This document shows, piece by piece, positions 1-7,380 of a DNA stretch of 12,270 bases. The notes beneath the pieces were generated by a model. The model did not search any database. It saw only the letters and a program-made list of their open reading frames with translations, and was not told the DNA's origin. Location of the stretch: positions 1 to 12,270 of the forward strand of contig CAYTTC010000099.1 in assembly GCA_964440525.1 (NCBI GenBank), read 5' to 3'. Origin of the DNA: DASWJZ01 sp964440525 (GTDB lineage: Bacteria > Pseudomonadota > Alphaproteobacteria > Rhizobiales > Afifellaceae). Position 1 is the first letter of the stretch, and each line of letters starts with the position of its first letter. A program made the position numbers and the translations under genes.

Positions 1-687
1 GAATGGGAAGCCTCGCAGACGGTGTGGCTGTGGGTGGACCTGTCGCCCTCCATGGATTTCCACTCGCGCCTCTCCGCGACAACGAAACTCGACCGCGCGG
101 TCATCCTGATGCTCGCCCTTGCCGATATGCTGGGGCGCGGCGGCGAGCGCGTCGGCGTGCCCGGCCTCGCCGAGCCGCGCATCGGTCGCGACGGGGCCAA
201 CCGGCTGGCGGAGGTCCTGGTGCACGCCGCCCTCACCGACGACTGGCCGCGGCTCGACCGGATCGGCCGCTCCTCCGAAGTGGTCGTCTTGAGCGACTTT
301 CTCGCCGATGTCGAAACGACGCGCGAGCGCCTTCGCGCGCTCGCCGGACGCGGCGCCGGCATGCATCTCCTGCAGGTCTTCGATCCGGCCGAAGAGGTGT
401 TCCCCTACGAGGGACGGCTCGAATTCCGCGATCCCGAATCCGGCGCCACTTGGCTGACCGAGCGGGCCGGCGGCATCCGCGCCGACTACCAGGCAAGGCT
501 CGAGGCGCATCGCGCTTTGATCCGCGGCTTCGCGCGGCAAGCGGGCTCTTCCTTCGCCGTCCATCACACCGACCGGCCCGCCGCCGAAGGCCTGCTCTTT
601 CTGCAGAGTAGACTTTCGGGCGATGCCTCTTACGCCGCCCGGGCGACGCGGGGCGGCGACCGCAGAACGGAGCGGCCGGCGGCATGA
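1..687 (+). CDS. DUF58 / VWA-like protein, 3' part (5' end outside window)
   Basis: The reading frame is open from the first base and ends in TGA, giving the last 228 residues of a protein whose family is usually about 290-310 residues long, so roughly the first quarter is missing off the left edge. The visible part starts at the beta strand that leads into a von Willebrand A-type metal site: DLSPS at visible residues 13-17 is a DxSxS MIDAS motif, and VVLSDF (Asp at about 99) supplies the distal Asp of the same fold. DUF58 proteins are typically encoded next to MoxR AAA+ ATPases and are thought to act as membrane-associated adaptors of these chaperone-like machines; the exact substrate is not known. 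The stop overlaps the start of the next gene as ATGA, which implies translational coupling. I see no transmembrane segment in this part. The family call is firm; the biological role is inferred from family context. Confidence 0.88.
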   Translation, partial: EWEASQTVWLWVDLSPSMDFHSRLSATTKLDRAVILMLALADMLGRGGERVGVPGLAEPRIGRDGANRLAEVLVHAALTDDWPRLDRIGRSSEVVVLSDFLADVETTRERLRALAGRGAGMHLLQVFDPAEEVFPYEGRLEFRDPESGATWLTERAGGIRADYQARLEAHRALIRGFARQAGSSFAVHHTDRPAAEGLLFLQSRLSGDASYAARATRGGDRRTERPAA

Positions 688-3464
688 TCGGCTCGCTCGG
701 TTTCCTCTCTCCCTGGCTTTTGGTAGCGCTCGTCGCGCTGCCGCTGATCTGGCTGATCCTGCGCCTCACGCCGCCGCGCCCGCGCCAGGTGCCGTTCCCG
801 CCGACGAGGCTCCTCTTGGAGCTCGAGGACCGCGAGCGCACGCCGGCGCGCACCCCGTGGTGGCTGACGCTCATTCGGCTTCTCCTCGTCACGCTCGTTA
901 TCCTGGCGCTTGCCGAGCCCGTGCTCCGCCCGGACCTGAAGCTGACGGCCGGAACCGAGCCGCTTCTCGTCGTGCTCGACAATGGCTGGGACACCGCGCC
1001 CGATTTCGCCGCGCGCGTCGCCGCCGCCGAAATGGCGATCGCCGAGGCCGGCCGCGACGGCCGTCCCGTCTCCTTTGTCGCGACCGCCGAACCTCGCGCG
1101 GAAAACCTCGCCGCTGAAACCGCGGAAGCGGCAAAGCGCCGGCTCGCGGCAATCGTGCCGCGGCCCTATCTCCCCGACCGGCCGGCCCTTGCCGCGCGGC
1201 TTGCGGACGCATTCGACGAGCGTTCGGTCGAGGCGGTCTGGGTCGCCGGCGTGCTCGATGGCGGCGACAGCGCGGCGTTTGCGGCGGCGCTCAATCGCAT
1301 CGCCACGCGCGGCAGCGTGCTCCAGTCGGCGCGGCCCGTGACCGTGATGCGGACACCAGAGAACCGGGCCGACGGCGTGCATGTGCCGGTCGCCCGCTTC
1401 GGCGGGACCGGCGATGTCGGGGTCGCCGGCTTCGATCAGGAGGGGCGGCGTATTCTCGAAGGCTCAGTGACGCTCGACCAAAGCGGCGCAGGCGTGGCCG
1501 AGATCGCGCTGCCGGCGGAGATCCGCAATTCGCTTGTCCGTTTCAGGGTGACCGGCGAGTCGACCGCCGGCGCCGTACAGCTTCTCGACGCCCGCTGGCA
1601 GCGAAAATCGGTCGGCCTCATCGCCGGGGAAGGGGCCGACACCTCCCAGCCGCTGCTCGATCCGCTCACCTATGTCGAGCGGGCGCTCGCGCCGACATCG
1701 GACCTGCTCCCCTCCAATGCGCCGAGCACGAGCGAGGCTGTGACCGCCCTGATCGATCGCGGCGCTTCGGTCATCGTGCTGACCGAGACGGGAACGCTGC
1801 CGCCCGACACGACCACTGCGCTCGTCGAATGGGTCGACAACGGCGGCACACTCCTCCGCTTTGCAAGCCCAAACCTTGCGGCGACCACCATCGACGCGCT
1901 GCTGCCTGTCCGTTTGAGGCAAGGCGAGCGGGCGCTTGGCGGCTCGCTGTCCTGGGAAGAGCCACAGCCGATCGGGAGCTTTCCCGCAATAGGCCCCTTC
2001 GCGCATATCGCTGTGCCCGCCGATGTCATGGTGAACCGGCAGGTTCTTGCGGATCCGGTGGCGCTCCGTGAGGCCGAGGTTTGGGCCGAACTTCGCGATG
2101 GCACGCCGCTAGTGACGGCCGCTTCGCGCGGCAAAGGCCGCATCGTCCTCTTCCACGTGACCGCCGATCCGCGCTGGTCGAACCTTCCCCTCTCCGGCGC
2201 CTTCGTGGACATGTTGAATGCCCTCGTCGACATGGCGGGCACCGTGCGGCGCACGACGGATGCCGAACAGGCTGACATGCAACCAGCGGCAGCGCCATGG
2301 CAGCCGGTTGAAGTGCTGGACGGCTATGGCGACCTCGCATCCCCCCCGCCCGGCGCCACGCTCGTCGCCGACATAGAGGCGGCAAAGGCAGGCCCGGAGA
2401 CGCCCCCCGGCATCTACGACCGCGACGGCACGCTCTTCGCCCTCAACGCCGTGGAAACCGACACCGTGATCGCGCCGCTGGTTCCCGCTGATCTCGGCTG
2501 GCGGGGCCGCGTGCAGCCGCTCGAGCCGCAACCGGCGACACCGATCTGGCCCTGGCTGCTGGCGGCAGCGGCGGTGCTCGCCATCCTCGATGGTCTTGCG
2601 GTGCTCGCGCTCTCCGGACGCCTGACGCGCCGTTTCGCCACCGCGGCGGGGTTGGCCTTCGCCTTCGTGTTCCTCCTCCCCGCCATCGACCCCGCTCGCG
2701 CACAGGACCGCGCCACGGACATGGCGCTCGCCGCCACGACGAAGACGCAACTCGCCTATGTCACGACAGAAAACTCCGAGCTCGACGCGACGAGCCGCGC
2801 CGGCCTCGACGGCCTCTCGATCTATCTCGCCGACCGCACCGCGCTCGAGCCGGGCCAGCCGGCGGCGGTCGACATCGCCACCGATGAGCTCGCCTTCTAC
2901 GCGCTCCTCTATTGGCCGATCGATATCGACCAGCCGACGCCCTCAGCCGAGACCATGGCGAAGGTCGACACCTTTATGAAGAACGGCGGCACCATTCTCT
3001 TCGACACGCGCGACGCCGGCGGCTTCACGACCGCGTCCGGCGGCGACACGCCGGAAGCGCTGAAGCTCCGCGAGATTCTCGCCTTCGTCGACGTTCCGCC
3101 GCTCGAGCCGGTGCCGCCCGACCACGTGTTGACCAAGGCCTTCTATCTCCTGTCCGACTTTCCCGGCCGCTGGGCAAATTCCCAGCTCTGGGTCGAGAGC
3201 CTCTCCGATCAGCCACAGGACGCCAACCGCCCGGCGCGCGGCGGCGACGGAGTCTCGCCGATCCTCATCACCGGCAATGACCTCGCAGCCGCATGGGCGG
3301 TCGATGAGGGCGGGCTCTGGCTCTATCCGACCGTTCCCGCCGATCCGCGCCAGCGCGAGCTCGCCTTCCGCGCCGGCGTCAACATCGTGATGTATGCCCT
3401 GACCGGCAACTACAAGGCCGACCAGGTGCACGTGCCGGCGCTACTCGAGAGGCTGGGCCAATGA
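684..3464 (+). CDS. BatA-like N-terminal / DUF4159 domain membrane protein
   Basis: This 926-residue protein has an aerotolerance-regulator (BatA-like) N-terminus with two transmembrane segments (about 9-28 and 59-77), then a VWA-like region. Its metal site is degenerate: the first strand reads VVLDNGWD (Asp99), with no DxSxS serines. A large middle region follows, with a beta-sandwich and a flavodoxin/GATase-like segment. Two more hydrophobic segments lie at about 620-643 and 651-669, and a C-terminal DUF4159 domain runs from about 690 (LAYVT) to 905. The topology suggests that the middle region and DUF4159 lie in the periplasm between and after membrane anchors. It overlaps the upstream DUF58 gene by four bases, and the next gene begins 10 bases after its stop, so all three are probably one transcript. 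The function is unknown for the family; a role in a MoxR-associated membrane complex for envelope or cofactor assembly is inference. Confidence 0.88.
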   Translation: MIGSLGFLSPWLLVALVALPLIWLILRLTPPRPRQVPFPPTRLLLELEDRERTPARTPWWLTLIRLLLVTLVILALAEPVLRPDLKLTAGTEPLLVVLDNGWDTAPDFAARVAAAEMAIAEAGRDGRPVSFVATAEPRAENLAAETAEAAKRRLAAIVPRPYLPDRPALAARLADAFDERSVEAVWVAGVLDGGDSAAFAAALNRIATRGSVLQSARPVTVMRTPENRADGVHVPVARFGGTGDVGVAGFDQEGRRILEGSVTLDQSGAGVAEIALPAEIRNSLVRFRVTGESTAGAVQLLDARWQRKSVGLIAGEGADTSQPLLDPLTYVERALAPTSDLLPSNAPSTSEAVTALIDRGASVIVLTETGTLPPDTTTALVEWVDNGGTLLRFASPNLAATTIDALLPVRLRQGERALGGSLSWEEPQPIGSFPAIGPFAHIAVPADVMVNRQVLADPVALREAEVWAELRDGTPLVTAASRGKGRIVLFHVTADPRWSNLPLSGAFVDMLNALVDMAGTVRRTTDAEQADMQPAAAPWQPVEVLDGYGDLASPPPGATLVADIEAAKAGPETPPGIYDRDGTLFALNAVETDTVIAPLVPADLGWRGRVQPLEPQPATPIWPWLLAAAAVLAILDGLAVLALSGRLTRRFATAAGLAFAFVFLLPAIDPARAQDRATDMALAATTKTQLAYVTTENSELDATSRAGLDGLSIYLADRTALEPGQPAAVDIATDELAFYALLYWPIDIDQPTPSAETMAKVDTFMKNGGTILFDTRDAGGFTTASGGDTPEALKLREILAFVDVPPLEPVPPDHVLTKAFYLLSDFPGRWANSQLWVESLSDQPQDANRPARGGDGVSPILITGNDLAAAWAVDEGGLWLYPTVPADPRQRELAFRAGVNIVMYALTGNYKADQVHVPALLERLGQ

Positions 3465-3474
3465 GCGCGAAGAC

Positions 3475-5538
3475 ATGACGCGGCTCGCCATCTCGTTCGA
3501 CCCGCTCCTGCCCTGGCAGTTGATCGCGACGCTCGCCGGGTTGCTCATCGTCGCTCTCGGGGTGCTTGCCTGGCAGCGCGTGCGTGGCGCGGTGCTCCGC
3601 GCGCTCGCCTCGGCGCTTCTCGTTCTGGCGCTGACCAATCCGGTGCTGCAGCGGGAGGAGCGCGACCCGCTTCCCGGCATCGTCGCGATCGTCGTCGACG
3701 AGAGCGCCAGCCAGGGCCTCGGCAAGCGGACCGAGCAGACCGAAGCGGCGGTCGCCGCGCTGAAGGAGCGGCTGCAAGCGCTCGGCGACTTCGAGGTGCG
3801 CGAGGTGCACGCCGCCGACCGCCCCGACGGCGACGGCACCCAGCTCTTCTCCGAGCTAACCAAGCTCATCGATGACGTACCACCGGAGCAGATCGCCGGC
3901 GCCCTCCTCGTGACTGACGGCATCGTCGCCGACGTGCCGGAAACTGCCGCTTCGCTCGGCTTCAATGCCCCGCTCCACGCGCTTATCACCGGCGAGGAAG
4001 GCGAGCACGACCGCCGCATCGTGCTCGACCGCGCGCCGCGCTTCGCCATCCTCGGCGAGCCGCAGAGCATTCAATACCGCGTGCTCGATCCCGACCTCGC
4101 GCCCGGAACGGCAGTCGGCGTGCGGCTCCGGATCGACGGCACCGAAGTGGCGAGCGATCAGGTCACAGGCGGCGAGCCGCACACGATCGAGGTGCCGCTC
4201 GGTCACGCCGGCCGCACCATCGTGGAGCTCGAGGTCGCGGCGGCCGACAACGAGCTAGCACTTGAAAACAACGTCGCCGTCGCCGAGATCGACGTGGTGC
4301 GCGAGCATCTGCGCGTGCTCCTCGTCTCCGGCGAACCGCATGCCGGCGAGCGCACGTGGCGGAACGTGCTGAAATCCGACGCCGCGGTCGACCTCGTCCA
4401 CTTCACGATTCTGCGGCCGCCCGAGAAGCAGGACGGCACTCCCATCAACGAATTGTCGCTGATTGCCTTCCCCACTCGCGAGCTTTTCGAGGAGAAGATC
4501 GACGAGTTCGACCTTATCATCTTCGACCGCTATCAGAGCCGCGGCGTTCTCCCGATCGTCTATTACGACAACCTCGCCCGCTATGTCCGCGACGGCGGCG
4601 CGGTGCTGGTCGCCGCCGGCCCCGACTATGCCGCGAGCGGCAGCCTCTACCGCACACCGCTTGGGCCGGTCCTCCCCGCCGTGCCGACAGGCGAGATTAT
4701 CGAAGAGCCCTATCGCGCCGAAATCAGTCCGGTCGGCATGCGCCACCCGGTCACTCGCGATCTGCCCGGCGCCGCGAGCGACCCGCCTGCCTGGAGCCAA
4801 TGGTTCCGCCTCGTCGACACCGACGCCATCGCCGGCGACATCACCATGACCGGGCCGGGCGGACGGCCCCTCCTTGTACTGGCGCGCGAAGGCGAGGGCC
4901 GGGTCGCCATGTTGCTCTCCGACCAGGCATGGCTCTGGGCGCGCGGGTATCAAGGCGGCGGCCCGCATGCGGCGCTCTTGCGGCGACTGCTCCACTGGCT
5001 GATGCGCGAGCCAGAATTGGAAGAGGAAGCGCTGACCGCCCACTCGGAGGGGCGCACGCTCGTGGTGGAACGGCAGACGCTCTCCGAGGCCGAGCCGCAG
5101 GTCACCGTCACCGGCCCAACGGGAAACGCCGAGCCGCTGACGCTTTCGCAAGCCGAGCCGGGACTCTGGCGCGGAGTGATCGAGGATGCGCCGCTTGGTC
5201 TCCACCGCGCCGATGACGAGGCACTGACCGCGCTTGCTCACATCGGCCCGGCCAATCCGGCCGAATTCCAGGACGTGATCTCGACGACCGAGCGGCTTCG
5301 ACCGATCGCCGAGGCGACCGGTGGCTCGGCGCGCCGGCTGGCGGACGACGGCGGGATTCCCCGCATCTCTCCCGTTTCGGCGCGCGCGCCCGCCTCCGGC
5401 CGTGACTGGATCGGCCTCCGCCGTTCCGAGGCTACGGTCCTGAAAAGCATCGACCAGCTGCCGCTTCTCGGCGGACTGCTCGGCCTGGCGCTTCTCGTCG
5501 GAGCGTTCTCGGCGCTCTGGTATCGCGAGGCGCGCTAG
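3475..5538 (+). CDS. Membrane protein with VWA-like and glutamine-amidotransferase-like domains
   Basis: This is a 687-residue protein. Two hydrophobic segments at the N-terminus (about 14-34 and 38-56) are followed by a VWA-like domain with an intact DxSxS site (DESAS, Asp75, Ser77, Ser79) and a distal VTDG (Asp148). A beta-sandwich region follows, then a class I glutamine amidotransferase-like (flavodoxin-fold) domain at about 320-515. No convincing Cys-His-Glu triad is seen there, so it is probably structural. A single transmembrane helix closes the protein (about 660-680, LLGLALLVGAF) with a short basic tail. The ATG at 3475 is chosen because an ATG at 3461 meets a stop after five codons in another frame. 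It is the last gene of the MoxR-type operon and converges on the amidase gene 20 bases further on. In Hyphomicrobiales this gene normally follows the DUF4159 gene. Its function is not experimentally defined as far as I know. Confidence 0.85.
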   Translation: MTRLAISFDPLLPWQLIATLAGLLIVALGVLAWQRVRGAVLRALASALLVLALTNPVLQREERDPLPGIVAIVVDESASQGLGKRTEQTEAAVAALKERLQALGDFEVREVHAADRPDGDGTQLFSELTKLIDDVPPEQIAGALLVTDGIVADVPETAASLGFNAPLHALITGEEGEHDRRIVLDRAPRFAILGEPQSIQYRVLDPDLAPGTAVGVRLRIDGTEVASDQVTGGEPHTIEVPLGHAGRTIVELEVAAADNELALENNVAVAEIDVVREHLRVLLVSGEPHAGERTWRNVLKSDAAVDLVHFTILRPPEKQDGTPINELSLIAFPTRELFEEKIDEFDLIIFDRYQSRGVLPIVYYDNLARYVRDGGAVLVAAGPDYAASGSLYRTPLGPVLPAVPTGEIIEEPYRAEISPVGMRHPVTRDLPGAASDPPAWSQWFRLVDTDAIAGDITMTGPGGRPLLVLAREGEGRVAMLLSDQAWLWARGYQGGGPHAALLRRLLHWLMREPELEEEALTAHSEGRTLVVERQTLSEAEPQVTVTGPTGNAEPLTLSQAEPGLWRGVIEDAPLGLHRADDEALTALAHIGPANPAEFQDVISTTERLRPIAEATGGSARRLADDGGIPRISPVSARAPASGRDWIGLRRSEATVLKSIDQLPLLGGLLGLALLVGAFSALWYREAR

Positions 5539-5558
5539 CCGCGAACTTTGGGCAGTTC

Positions 5559-6167
5559 CTAGACGAAAGCCACGTTGAAGAGGTGCGGTTCAAGCAATTT
5601 GCCTGGGCAGTCGGTGTTCTTGAAATCTCGGTGAAAGAAGACCTCACGATCGCTCGGTCGCATGGAGCCGAGGTTAGTCATCGGTGCGAAGTTCCCATAG
5701 TCCGGGTGACTTGCGCTGGTTCGCAACCAACTGAGGAAACCCGAAAGCATTGGCATGCGTTCGGCAATGACGTCCTCGTCAACGTCCTTGTTCTCGAAGT
5801 CACCTGCGAATGAAACCGCGATGCCGCGGGTATTGTGTCCCTTTGTATGCGCGCCGACCCTGTCTTCGCCGCGCCCCTCGCAGATCACAAGTCCGCCGCC
5901 AGTCAGGAAGGCGACAAAGCTATAGGGAACATCTAAGCCCAGATCGGGTCGAGCGACTTGTAGTCTCCGCATGCGTTCGAAGATGGTCGCATCGTCGTCC
6001 CAAACATTTGGCGTCGAATCATTGTCCGGCGTCACTGTGTGATGGATGATCACATGCGTCCGATCACTGCGAGCAACATTACCTCCAAGACGAGGCAGAG
6101 ACAGGTTTGGACCCCAGCTGCTCCGGCTCACGAATCTAAGATCTTCCACAATTTGAAAGTCAGCCAT
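5559..6167 (-). CDS. PGRP-type N-acetylmuramoyl-L-alanine amidase, no signal peptide
   Basis: This 202-residue protein matches the peptidoglycan recognition protein/amidase_2 fold, which cleaves the bond between N-acetylmuramic acid and L-alanine of the stem peptide using zinc. The family N-terminal SRSSWG motif is at 14-19. The first zinc-ligand strand VIIHHT includes His42/His43. Tyr82 sits in PYSFVAF, GAHTKGHN is at 105-112, AGDF at 121-124, and the last block HRDFKNTDCPG holds His179, Thr185 (the position of Lys128 in T7 lysozyme, Thr in many PGRPs) and Cys187. All the expected catalytic positions are present, so it should be active. No signal peptide or membrane segment is visible, so it would act after lysis or by another export route, as phage endolysins do. 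A strong GGAGG lies 5 bases before the ATG. Its GC (about 50-58% in the 60-base lines counted) is clearly lower than that of its neighbours, which suggests horizontal acquisition. Confidence 0.88.
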   Translation of the reverse strand: MADFQIVEDLRFVSRSSWGPNLSLPRLGGNVARSDRTHVIIHHTVTPDNDSTPNVWDDDATIFERMRRLQVARPDLGLDVPYSFVAFLTGGGLVICEGRGEDRVGAHTKGHNTRGIAVSFAGDFENKDVDEDVIAERMPMLSGFLSWLRTSASHPDYGNFAPMTNLGSMRPSDREVFFHRDFKNTDCPGKLLEPHLFNVAFV

Positions 6168-6172
6168 GACTC

Positions 6173-6177
6173 CCTCC
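6173..6177 (-). promoter_or_regulatory. Strong ribosome binding site of the amidase gene
   Basis: On the minus strand a perfect GGAGG lies inside GGGAGGGAG, 5 bases before the ATG at 6167. It fixes the amidase start and is stronger than the ribosome sites of most other genes in this window. Confidence 0.7.
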
Positions 6178-6224
6178 CAATCTCCACTCTCGGAGTGTTG
6201 GTGCCGGAGAGCGGAAAGATTACG

Positions 6225-6237
6225 CTACCACTGGTAG
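6225..6237. promoter_or_regulatory. 13-base perfect dyad upstream of the amidase gene, candidate operator
   Basis: CTACCA and TGGTAG flank a single central C at 6231, a perfect palindrome with six-base arms. It lies 58-70 bases upstream of the amidase ATG, where an operator or activator site would sit. No clear sigma-70 -35/-10 pair could be assigned beside it, so the regulatory reading is inference. Confidence 0.35.
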
Positions 6238-6495
6238 AGGATTGGCGGCAACCCAGCAGGCCTTCGGAGGTCGGGAAGACATTTCCCGGCCCTCGGTTTG
6301 GCATGGCAAACATTAGCCTAAGTCGAACTGATCGCGGGGTCGTTAGCGACTACCCTCGGCACTCGAACCGGCGCCGCGGGAAGCATGTGCGGGGCGCACA
6401 CCAGCTCCAACCTCCGCCAGCCCTGCCGCTGTTTGTTTGTTGCGGCCCGTGCGCGCCAGGTGGTGTGACGAGCCCTCTCCGGCGTTGAAAGCGCA

Positions 6496-6530
6496 ACGTG
6501 TCTCCGATCCCGACACGGACGGAGACACGT
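6496..6530 (-). terminator. Perfect 11-bp inverted repeat, candidate terminator of the acetyltransferase gene
   Basis: ACGTGTCTCCG at 6496-6506 is the exact reverse complement of 6520-6530, with a 13-base loop. It lies 60 bases beyond the stop of the minus-strand acetyltransferase gene and points towards the amidase gene. No run of T follows on either strand, so it is not a classical intrinsic terminator. It could stop transcription weakly, protect the 3' end of the transcript, or be a protein-binding site. Confidence 0.4.
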
Positions 6531-6534
6531 AGCT

Positions 6535-6562
6535 GTGAGCAGTGATTTCAGTCATGGCTCAC
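6535..6562. repeat. Second inverted repeat, 6-bp arms
   Basis: GTGAGC at 6535-6540 pairs with GCTCAC at 6557-6562 across a 16-base loop. It stands only four bases from the 11-bp repeat, so the two may form tandem hairpins in the RNA after the acetyltransferase stop codon. On its own a six-base stem this far apart is weak. Confidence 0.3.
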
Positions 6563-6589
6563 GCATTCTCACTTCGTCACTCGGCACCG

Positions 6590-7093
6590 TCAGGGCTTCG
6601 CGCCTCTGACCATGCCCGCGAGCGCCTCCGCCGCTCCCGGTTGCAGCTCCGCCACTAAGAGCCGCGCGGGATCGACGGGCCCCGGCAGCTGGACTTTTCC
6701 GGGCGGCAGCGGACGGAATCCAAACGGCCAGTAGTACGGCTGGTCGCCGACGAGAATGACGAAAGGCCAGCCGGCCTTCCTCGCTTCCTCCATCACCAGC
6801 CGCATCAGCGCCTTGCCATGGCCCTCGCCTTTGTACGCCGGCTCGACGACGAGCGGGCCGAGGAGGAGACCACTCGCGTCGCCGACGCGGATCGGCGTCA
6901 TTCGCACCGAACCGATCACTGCGCCGTCAAGCTCGGTGAGGAACGAAAGCGCGGGGTCGTGTGGCGCCTGCTCGCGGACGCGGAAGGCCGCGCGCGCATG
7001 GGCACCGGGCCCGAAGGCGGCGCGTTGCAGGGTTTCGATGGCCGCATCATCGGATGCAAGCTCGGGACGGGTAAGGAACGTGTTCGGGCTCAT
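6590..7093 (-). CDS. GNAT family N-acetyltransferase, YhbS-like
   Basis: With the start at 7093 the protein has 167 residues, a normal length for a single GNAT domain that moves an acetyl group from acetyl-CoA to a small molecule or protein amine. The frame stays open upstream to 7339, but those extra 82 residues are basic, low in structure and unlike the family, so the internal ATG is preferred even though its ribosome site is weak. Evidence for the fold: strand SFLTELDGAVIGSVRM at 50-65, the strand LLGPLVVEP at 78-86, then the acetyl-CoA loop KGEGHG at 88-93 (K/R/QxxGxG type), helix ALMRLVMEEARKAG, and the late YYWPFGF motif at 120-126 typical of the YhbS subgroup. The substrate cannot be told from sequence. 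The protein is predicted cytoplasmic. It is divergent from the glutathionyl-hydroquinone reductase gene, 287 bases apart. Confidence 0.87.
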   Translation of the reverse strand: MSPNTFLTRPELASDDAAIETLQRAAFGPGAHARAAFRVREQAPHDPALSFLTELDGAVIGSVRMTPIRVGDASGLLLGPLVVEPAYKGEGHGKALMRLVMEEARKAGWPFVILVGDQPYYWPFGFRPLPPGKVQLPGPVDPARLLVAELQPGAAEALAGMVRGAKP

Positions 7094-7367
7094 TTGAAAT
7101 CCGCGGTTCGTTTGAAAGAGCCGCGGAGCGCCCGACAAGGGACGCGTCAGCGCGGCGGCACGGCGGCGCGCACCCTGCGGCGCGCGGATACCAGCCTTCG
7201 TCGCGAAAATCGGATTGCTCTTCCCGTCATGGCGCGCGGCCCTATCATGGCGGAGCATCGCGGACAAGCGGCAACGGCATTGTCCGTCAGGAGTTTGGTC
7301 ATACATGCCGAACTTGCCCTGCCGCCTCCAAGCGGGCATGTGGCAAGCTTGAGCGTTGCAGCGGCGC

Positions 7368-7372
7368 AGGGA
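7368..7372 (+). promoter_or_regulatory. Ribosome binding site of the glutathionyl-hydroquinone reductase gene
   Basis: AGGGA lies 8 bases before the ATG at 7381 and supports that start. The 287 bases between this gene and the divergent acetyltransferase start must hold promoters for both, but I could not assign a convincing -35/-10 pair in this GC-rich stretch. Confidence 0.5.
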
Positions 7373-7380
7373 CGGTCCTC

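Larger units (their letters stand above)
6168..6589. other. Non-coding, dyad-rich intergenic region
   Basis: These 422 bases lie between the start of the amidase gene and the end of the acetyltransferase gene. Open frames exist on both strands (for example 6039-6488 plus and 6128-6313 minus), but they have no recognisable domain and overlap the amidase start out of frame, so I do not call them. The left part has the same lowered GC as the amidase gene; the right part returns to high GC. It contains several perfect short inverted repeats (6185-6197, 6225-6237, 6386-6400, 6496-6530, 6535-6562). No tRNA, integrase or transposase remnant was found. It should hold the amidase promoter and the end of the acetyltransferase transcript. 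Confidence 0.6.

Noticed and set aside
4356..5216. Second plus-strand frame (286 codons) inside the third operon gene
   Set aside because: It is very rich in Arg, Pro and Ala with no domain, as expected from the +1 frame of a high-GC gene.
4255..5241. Long minus-strand open frame (328 codons) opposite the third operon gene
   Set aside because: It is a high-GC shadow of the plus-strand gene: no domain is recognisable, the composition is rich in Arg/Gly/Ala, and the plus-strand frame has clear domains and matching codon bias.
6128..6313. Minus-strand 61-codon frame just upstream of the amidase gene, possible leader peptide
   Set aside because: It overlaps the amidase start out of frame by 40 bases and shows no recognisable feature; coupling cannot be supported from sequence alone.
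6336..6385. tRNA-like remnant: GGTTCGAGT on the minus strand resembles a T-loop, possible integration site
   Set aside because: The flanking bases do not form the five-pair T-stem, and no acceptor stem, anticodon arm or CCA end can be found.
6039..6488. Plus-strand 149-codon frame across the amidase start and the intergenic region
   Set aside because: It has no domain, no convincing ribosome site, irregular composition, and overlaps the well-supported amidase gene.
7094..7339. N-terminal extension of the acetyltransferase (82 residues)
   Set aside because: The extension is basic, Arg/Ala-rich and has no family resemblance; the GNAT fold is complete from the ATG at 7093.
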